64,000 bases of DNA from Streptomyces xanthii (GTDB taxonomy: Bacteria; Actinomycetota; Actinomycetes; Streptomycetales; Streptomycetaceae). Shown here one piece after another: positions 59,525-64,000 of this stretch. The notes beneath the pieces are model-generated. The model saw only the letters and a list, made by a program, of their open reading frames with translations, was not told the origin of the DNA and made no database searches. The stretch is taken from assembly GCF_014621695.1 (NCBI RefSeq), contig NZ_CP061281.1, forward strand, positions 2,232,001 through 2,296,000. Reading direction: 5' to 3'. Each line of letters begins with the position of its first letter. Positions within the stretch are counted from its first letter, which is position 1. Position numbers and translations under genes: made by a program.

Positions 59525-60763
59525 TCAGCCGAGCACGGCGAGCGAGGCCCACAGCGCGAGCGTCGAGCCGAGCAGCGTCGCGGGGACGGTGAGCAGGCCG
59601 AGCCGGGTGAACTCCCCCAGCTCCGGTTCGGTGCCGTGCGCGTGCACGATGCGCCGCCACAGCAGCGTCGCGAGCGAGCCGACGTACGTGAGGTTGGGGC
59701 CCACGTTGACGCCGATGAGGGCGGCGAGGACGGGTCCGGGGCCCGCGGGTGCGACGACCGGCAGCAGCGCGAGCACGGCCGGCAGGTTGTTGATGAGGTT
59801 GGCCAGGAGAGCGGCGGCGCCCGCGATCGCCAGCAGCGCGGCCAGGGACGTGCCGTCGGGCAGGACGCGGGCGATGGCGTCGCCGAGCCCGTTGTCGACG
59901 ACGGCCTTGACGACGATGCCGAGCGCGAGGACGAACAGGCAGAACGGCAGGTTGGCGGCCGTGAGGAGTTCGCGCGGGGTGCTGCGGCGGCGGGCGAGCG
60001 AGCGCGCCCCGAGCACGGCGGCGCCCGCGAGCGCGGCCCACAGCGGCTCGGCCCCCGCGAAGGAGGCCACGGCGAACCCGGCGAGCGTCAGGCCCAGCAC
60101 GACGAGCGTGAAACGCGGGACGCCGGGCGCCTCCTCGTCCTTCGGCTCGTGCGCGTACGTGGCGAGGTCGGCGGCGAAGTACCGCCGGAACACGGCGTAC
60201 TCGATGCCGATCGCGACGAGCCAGGGAAGGGTCATCAGCCCGGCGAACCGGGTGAAGGTCAGCCCGCTCGCGGTGAACGCCAGCAGGTTGGTGAGGTTGG
60301 AGACGGGCAGCAGCAGCGACGCCGAGTTGGCGAGGTGGGCGCTCGCGTAGACGTGCGGGCGGGGGCGCGCTCCGATGCGGGCGGCCGTGGCGAACACGAC
60401 CGGGGTGAGCAGGACGACGGTGGCGTCCAGGCTCAGCACGGCGGTGACCGTCGCGGCGACGGCGAAGACGCCGCCGAGCATGCGCGTGGGGCTGCCGTGA
60501 CAGGCCCGGGCGACGGCGTCACCGGCGGCGCGGAAGAGTCCGTCGTCGGCGCAGAGCTGGGCCAGGAGCAGGATCGCGGCGAGGAAGCCGACGACGGGGA
60601 GCAGTTCCTTCGTCTCGGTCCAGGCGTGTTGCGGGGTGACGGCGCCGATGGCCACGGCGACGGCCGCGGCGGGTACGGCGACGACGGCCTCCGGCCACTT
60701 GCGGGGACGGACGACCGCGAAGGTGAGCACTGCGGCGAGCAGGATCAGGGCGGCGGGCAGCAC
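59525..60763 (-). CDS. SLC13/ArsB-NhaD type permease
   Basis: A 412-residue membrane protein with about 11 helices of the ion-transporter superfamily. The repeated halves each carry an N-rich hairpin: HLANSASLLLPVSNLTNLLA and LLANLINNLPAVLALLP, then VGPNLTYVGSLATLLW. Relatives transport arsenite, Na+ or dicarboxylates; the ArsB-like hairpins suggest an anion or oxyanion exporter, but no arsR or arsC is present. GTG 60763. Confidence 0.82.
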   Translation of the reverse strand: MLPAALILLAAVLTFAVVRPRKWPEAVVAVPAAAVAVAIGAVTPQHAWTETKELLPVVGFLAAILLLAQLCADDGLFRAAGDAVARACHGSPTRMLGGVFAVAATVTAVLSLDATVVLLTPVVFATAARIGARPRPHVYASAHLANSASLLLPVSNLTNLLAFTASGLTFTRFAGLMTLPWLVAIGIEYAVFRRYFAADLATYAHEPKDEEAPGVPRFTLVVLGLTLAGFAVASFAGAEPLWAALAGAAVLGARSLARRRSTPRELLTAANLPFCLFVLALGIVVKAVVDNGLGDAIARVLPDGTSLAALLAIAGAAALLANLINNLPAVLALLPVVAPAGPGPVLAALIGVNVGPNLTYVGSLATLLWRRIVHAHGTEPELGEFTRLGLLTVPATLLGSTLALWASLAVLG

Positions 60764-60828
60764 TCGGGCCTCTCCGGCGTGCGAGGAACGGTGTCAGGGG
60801 CGGCGCCCCGTGACGTGAACACAAGGAA

Positions 60829-60866
60829 GCGGCGGTACACCGGTCGTTGCCCCGGTGTACCGCCGC
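60829..60866 (-). terminator. Terminator of the gatA-gatB operon
   Basis: GCGGCGGTACACCGG and its exact complement form a 15-bp stem with an 8-base loop, 12 bases after the gatB stop. Confidence 0.75.
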
Positions 60867-60877
60867 CCGAAGACCGC

Positions 60878-62392
60878 TCAGCCGTCGGAGACGCCCAGCT
60901 TCTCGAGGATCAGTTCCTTGACGCGGGCCGCGTCGGCCTGACCCCGGGTCGCCTTCATGACGGCGCCGACGAGCGCTCCGGCCGCGGCGACCTTGCCGCC
61001 CCGGATCTTGTCGGCGATGCCGGCGTTCGCGGCGATGGCCTCGTCCACGGCCGTGGACAGCGCGCCTTCGTCCGAGACGACCTTGAGGCCGCGCTTCTCG
61101 ACGACCTCGTCCGGGGTGCCCTCGCCCTTGAGGACGCCCTCGATGACCTGGCGGGCCAGCTTGTCGTTGAGGTCGCCCTTGGAGACGAGCTCGGAGACCC
61201 GCGCCACCTGCTCGGGCGTGATCGCCAGCGCGGCGACCTCGACACCCTGCTCGTTGGCGCTGCGGGCCAGCTCGCCCATCCACCACTTGCGGGCGGACGC
61301 CTGGTCGGCACCGGCCGCGATCGTGGCGACGATGGGGCCGAGCGCCCCGGCGTTGTTGATCGACTGCATGTCGTGGGCGGTGATGCCCCACTCGTCGATC
61401 AGCCGGTTGCGCTGCGCGAGCGGCAGCTCCGGGAGACCGGCCCGCAGTTCCTCGACCCACGCGCGCGCGGGGGCCACCGGCACCAGGTCCGGCTCGGGGA
61501 AGTAGCGGTAGTCCTCGGCATTGTCCTTGATGCGGCCGGAGGTGGTGGAGCCGTCGTCCTCGTGGAAGTGACGGGTCTCCTGCACGATCGTGCCGCCGGA
61601 GGACAGCACCGCGGCGTGGCGCTGGATCTCGTAGCGGGCGGCGCGCTCGACGGAACGCAGGGAGTTCACGTTCTTCGTCTCGGAGCGCGTGCCGAACTCC
61701 TTGGTCCCGTTGGGGCGCAGGGAGAGGTTCACGTCGCAGCGCATCTGGCCCTTGTCCATGCGCGCCTCGGACACGCCGAGGGCACGGATGACCTCGCGCA
61801 GCTCGGCGACGTACGCCTTCGCGACCTCGGGGGCCCGCTCGCCGGCGCCCTCGATCGGCTTGGTGACGATCTCGATGAGGGGGATGCCGGCGCGGTTGTA
61901 GTCGAGCAGCGAGTGGGACGCGCCGTGGATGCGGCCGGTGGCACCGCCGACGTGCGTCGACTTGCCGGTGTCCTCCTCCATGTGGGCGCGCTCGATCTCG
62001 ACGCGGAAGACCTCGCCGTCCTCCAGCTGCACGTCGAGGTAGCCGTTGAAGGCGATGGGCTCGTCGTACTGGGAGGTCTGGAAGTTCTTCGGCATGTCCG
62101 GATAGAAGTAGTTCTTCCGGGCGAAGCGGCACCACTCGGCGATCTCGCAGTTGAGCGCGAGGCCGATCTTGATGGCCGACTCGACGCCGATCTCGTTGAC
62201 GACCGGCAGCGCGCCGGGCAGGCCGAGACAGGTCGGGCAGGTCTGGCTGTTGGCGTCCTGCTTCAGCTCGGTGGAGCAGCCGCAGAACATCTTCGTCTTG
62301 GTGCCGAGCTCGACATGGACCTCGAGGCCCATGACGGGGTCGTACGCAGCGAGGGCATCCTCGTACGCCACCAGGTCAGTCGTGACAGTCAC
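60878..62392 (-). CDS. gatB: Asp-tRNA(Asn)/Glu-tRNA(Gln) amidotransferase subunit B
   Basis: A 504-residue GatB, which phosphorylates the misacylated tRNA-bound Glu/Asp before amidation. Opening [20 protein letters not shown], zinc-site cysteines in CGCSTELK and [14 protein letters not shown], then [16 protein letters not shown]. The C-terminal YqeY-like tail domain ends [17 protein letters not shown] 62392 ([12 protein letters not shown]) follows GAGAGGGAA. It is the last gene of the gatA-small protein-gatB operon. Confidence 0.96.
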   Translation of the reverse strand: MTVTTDLVAYEDALAAYDPVMGLEVHVELGTKTKMFCGCSTELKQDANSQTCPTCLGLPGALPVVNEIGVESAIKIGLALNCEIAEWCRFARKNYFYPDMPKNFQTSQYDEPIAFNGYLDVQLEDGEVFRVEIERAHMEEDTGKSTHVGGATGRIHGASHSLLDYNRAGIPLIEIVTKPIEGAGERAPEVAKAYVAELREVIRALGVSEARMDKGQMRCDVNLSLRPNGTKEFGTRSETKNVNSLRSVERAARYEIQRHAAVLSSGGTIVQETRHFHEDDGSTTSGRIKDNAEDYRYFPEPDLVPVAPARAWVEELRAGLPELPLAQRNRLIDEWGITAHDMQSINNAGALGPIVATIAAGADQASARKWWMGELARSANEQGVEVAALAITPEQVARVSELVSKGDLNDKLARQVIEGVLKGEGTPDEVVEKRGLKVVSDEGALSTAVDEAIAANAGIADKIRGGKVAAAGALVGAVMKATRGQADAARVKELILEKLGVSDG

Positions 62393-62408
62393 GGTGAAAC
62401 TTTCCCTC

Positions 62409-62651
62409 TCAGCCCAGCAGGACGTCGTCGTCGCCCAGGCGCTTGAGCTCCCGGTAGAGGATCGCCAGGCCGGTTGCGATGGCGGCGGCGGACACGGCGG
62501 CGTCGACCAGCCGCAGCATGTCGTTCTCGTTGCGGGCCAGCTTGGCCTGCTTGGCGACGCTGATCGCGCCGAAGGCGGTGCTGGCCAGCGACACGTAGAC
62601 GCCGGTCTTGGACTTCTTGAAGTTCTTGGCCTTCTTTGCCATGGCACTCAC
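62409..62651 (-). CDS. 80-residue small membrane protein between gatA and gatB
   Basis: The product reads [17 protein letters not shown] from GTG 62651, then a helix [20 protein letters not shown] and a second hydrophobic stretch ([20 protein letters not shown]), ending [11 protein letters not shown] 62651 overlaps the gatA stop (GTGA) and has GGAGG ten bases upstream; ATG 62642 is the alternative. It is coupled to gatA and lies 16 bases before gatB. No known domain; a basic N-terminus plus one or two membrane helices suggests membrane association. Confidence 0.75.
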   Translation of the reverse strand: MSAMAKKAKNFKKSKTGVYVSLASTAFGAISVAKQAKLARNENDMLRLVDAAVSAAAIATGLAILYRELKRLGDDDVLLG

Positions 62652-64000
62652 AGCGACGGAGCCTCCTCGAGCAGCGGGTGGCCCCACTTTTCCACGAAGG
62701 CGGCCTCGACGGCGGCGCCCACCTTGTAGAGGCGGTCGTCCTTCATGGCGGGGGCGATGATCTGCAGGCCGACCGGCAGCCCGTCCTCGGGGGCCAGGCC
62801 GCAGGGGAGCGACATGGCGGCGTTGCCGGCCAGGTTGGTCGGGATGGTGCACAGGTCCGCGAGGTACATCGCCATCGGGTCGTCGGCGCGCTCGCCGATC
62901 GCGAAGGCGGTGGTCGGCGTCGTCGGCGAGACGATGACGTCCACCTGCTCGAACGCGGCCTCGAACTCGCGGGTGATGAGCGTACGGACCTTCTGGGCGC
63001 TGCCGTAGTACGCGTCGTAGTAGCCGCTGGACAGGGCGTACGTGCCGAGGATGATGCGGCGCTTGACCTCGTCGCCGAAGCCGGCCTCGCGGGTGAGCGC
63101 GGTGACCTCCTCGGCGGAGTGCGTGCCGTCGTCGCCGACCCGCAGGCCGTAGCGCATGGCGTCGAACCGGGCGAGGTTCGAGGAGCACTCGGACGGCGCG
63201 ATCAGGTAGTACGCCGACAGCGCGAGGTCGAAGGACGGGCAGTCCAGCTCGACGATCTCGGCGCCCAGCGACTTGAGCAGCTCGACGGACTCGTCGAAGC
63301 GCTGCACGACGCCGGCCTGGTAGCCCTCGCCGCGGAACTGCTTGACGACACCGACGCGCATGCCCTGGACCGACCCGTTGCGCGCGGCCTCGACGACCGG
63401 CGGGACCGGGGCGTCGATGGACGTGGAGTCGAGCGGGTCGTGCCCGGCGATGGCCTCGTGCAGCAGCGCCGCGTCGAGGACCGTACGGGCACAGGGGCCG
63501 CCCTGGTCGAGGGAGGACGAGAAGGCGACCATGCCGAAGCGGGAGACGCCGCCGTAGGTGGGCTTGACGCCGACGGTGCCGGTGACGGCGGCGGGCTGGC
63601 GGATGGAGCCGCCGGTGTCCGTGCCGATCGCGAGCGGGGCCTCGAAGGCGGCGAGGGCCGCGGAGGAACCGCCGCCGGAGCCGCCGGGGATCTTGGTGAG
63701 GTCCCACGGGTTGCCGGTCGGGCCGTAGGCGCTGTTCTCCGTCGAGGACCCCATGGCGAACTCGTCCATGTTGGTCTTGCCGAGGATGACGACGTCGGCG
63801 GCCTTCAGCTTCTTGGTGAGCGTGGCGTCGTACGGCGGGATCCAGCCCTCGAGGATCTTGGAGCCGACCGTGGTCGGGATGCCCTCGGTGGTGAAGATGT
63901 CCTTCAGCGCGAGCGGGACGCCGGCCAGCGGGCCGAGCTTCTCGCCCTTGGCGCGCTTCTCGTCGACGGCGCGGGCCTGCGCGAGGGCGCCCTCGCGGTC
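62648..64000 (-). CDS. gatA: Asp-tRNA(Asn)/Glu-tRNA(Gln) amidotransferase subunit A (5' end missing)
   Basis: Partial: 450 C-terminal residues, the reading frame running off the right edge. Amidase-signature family: [13 protein letters not shown] with the catalytic Lys, [20 protein letters not shown] with the Ser-cis-Ser, and [19 protein letters not shown] with the Ser nucleophile. It releases ammonia from glutamine for GatB. gatC is not in the window and probably lies just beyond it. Confidence 0.96.
   Translation of the reverse strand, partial: DREGALAQARAVDEKRAKGEKLGPLAGVPLALKDIFTTEGIPTTVGSKILEGWIPPYDATLTKKLKAADVVILGKTNMDEFAMGSSTENSAYGPTGNPWDLTKIPGGSGGGSSAALAAFEAPLAIGTDTGGSIRQPAAVTGTVGVKPTYGGVSRFGMVAFSSSLDQGGPCARTVLDAALLHEAIAGHDPLDSTSIDAPVPPVVEAARNGSVQGMRVGVVKQFRGEGYQAGVVQRFDESVELLKSLGAEIVELDCPSFDLALSAYYLIAPSECSSNLARFDAMRYGLRVGDDGTHSAEEVTALTREAGFGDEVKRRIILGTYALSSGYYDAYYGSAQKVRTLITREFEAAFEQVDVIVSPTTPTTAFAIGERADDPMAMYLADLCTIPTNLAGNAAMSLPCGLAPEDGLPVGLQIIAPAMKDDRLYKVGAAVEAAFVEKWGHPLLEEAPSL

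Noticed and set aside
59636..62446. 936-codon plus-strand frame opposite the permease and gatB
   Set aside because: Crosses the 15-bp terminator between two real genes; shadow composition.

Overview
The window reads as chromosomal core DNA of a Streptomyces (or very close relative). The evidence is very high G+C with strong third-position GC bias, many GTG (and one TTG) starts, four-base ATGA/GTGA overlaps inside operons, leaderless promoters, and the actinomycete ilvB leader peptide [13 protein letters not shown]. From memory, the gene order resembles the S. coelicolor region running from gatA/gatB through ilvBNC, serA, proline catabolism, leuB and ilvE to cimA; I could not verify this by search. 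I see no tRNA, rRNA, CRISPR, phage or IS genes and no secondary-metabolite cluster.

Layout. 1-3.0 kb: a stand-alone bc1-type cytochrome b overlapping tail-to-tail with a secreted Gly-rich membrane protein. 3.1-5.0 kb: cimA behind what looks like an isoleucine attenuator. 5.0-14.8 kb: a DUF2891 gene, then a 5-oxoproline (pyroglutamate) block. This block has pyroglutamyl peptidase, a two-component DUF969/DUF979 permease, divergent pxpABC, and next to them a second, unrelated 5-oxoprolinase of the large ATP-dependent hydantoinase/oxoprolinase type. 14.8-18.9 kb: an operon ureAB-ureC-aguA-tetR with palindromic operators in front and no urease accessory genes. 19.2-21.6 kb: ilvE and leuB. 21.8-25.8 kb: a Tat metallophosphatase behind a PHO-box-like sequence, a 47-residue small protein, and a divergent LysR/oxidoreductase pair. 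25.9-28.7 kb: a tightly overlapped phospholipid operon (CDP-alcohol phosphotransferase, CdsA-like, PlsC fused to a probable VTT/YqaA domain).

28.9-33.8 kb: a degenerate hydrolase, a Tyr-phosphatase-like gene, a DUF1877 gene and proline catabolism (P5C dehydrogenase, proline dehydrogenase, divergent PucR-family regulator). 35-37 kb: a TetR/MFS pair with four operator copies. 37.3-42.9 kb: serA and ilvBNC with leader peptide and attenuator. 42.9-53.3 kb: a GGDEF protein with a dead EAL domain, a 2-hydroxyacid dehydrogenase, an aldo/keto reductase, a PQQ-type sugar dehydrogenase lipoprotein, a large LuxR-type (LAL) regulator and two small proteins. 53.4-64 kb: a membrane protein, a GNAT acetyltransferase, an MMPL transporter, a Tat phospholipase C, an SLC13/ArsB-type permease, and the gatA-small protein-gatB operon, with gatA running off the end.

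Functional threads. Branched-chain amino acid synthesis is spread over four loci (cimA, ilvE, leuB, ilvBNC), and two of them carry leader-peptide attenuators using rare ATT Ile codons. Amino-acid salvage is heavily represented: pyroglutamate, agmatine and proline, each with its own visible control sites. The most unusual item is the accessory-less urease-like operon with agmatine deiminase. The best new regulatory prediction is the cimA attenuator.
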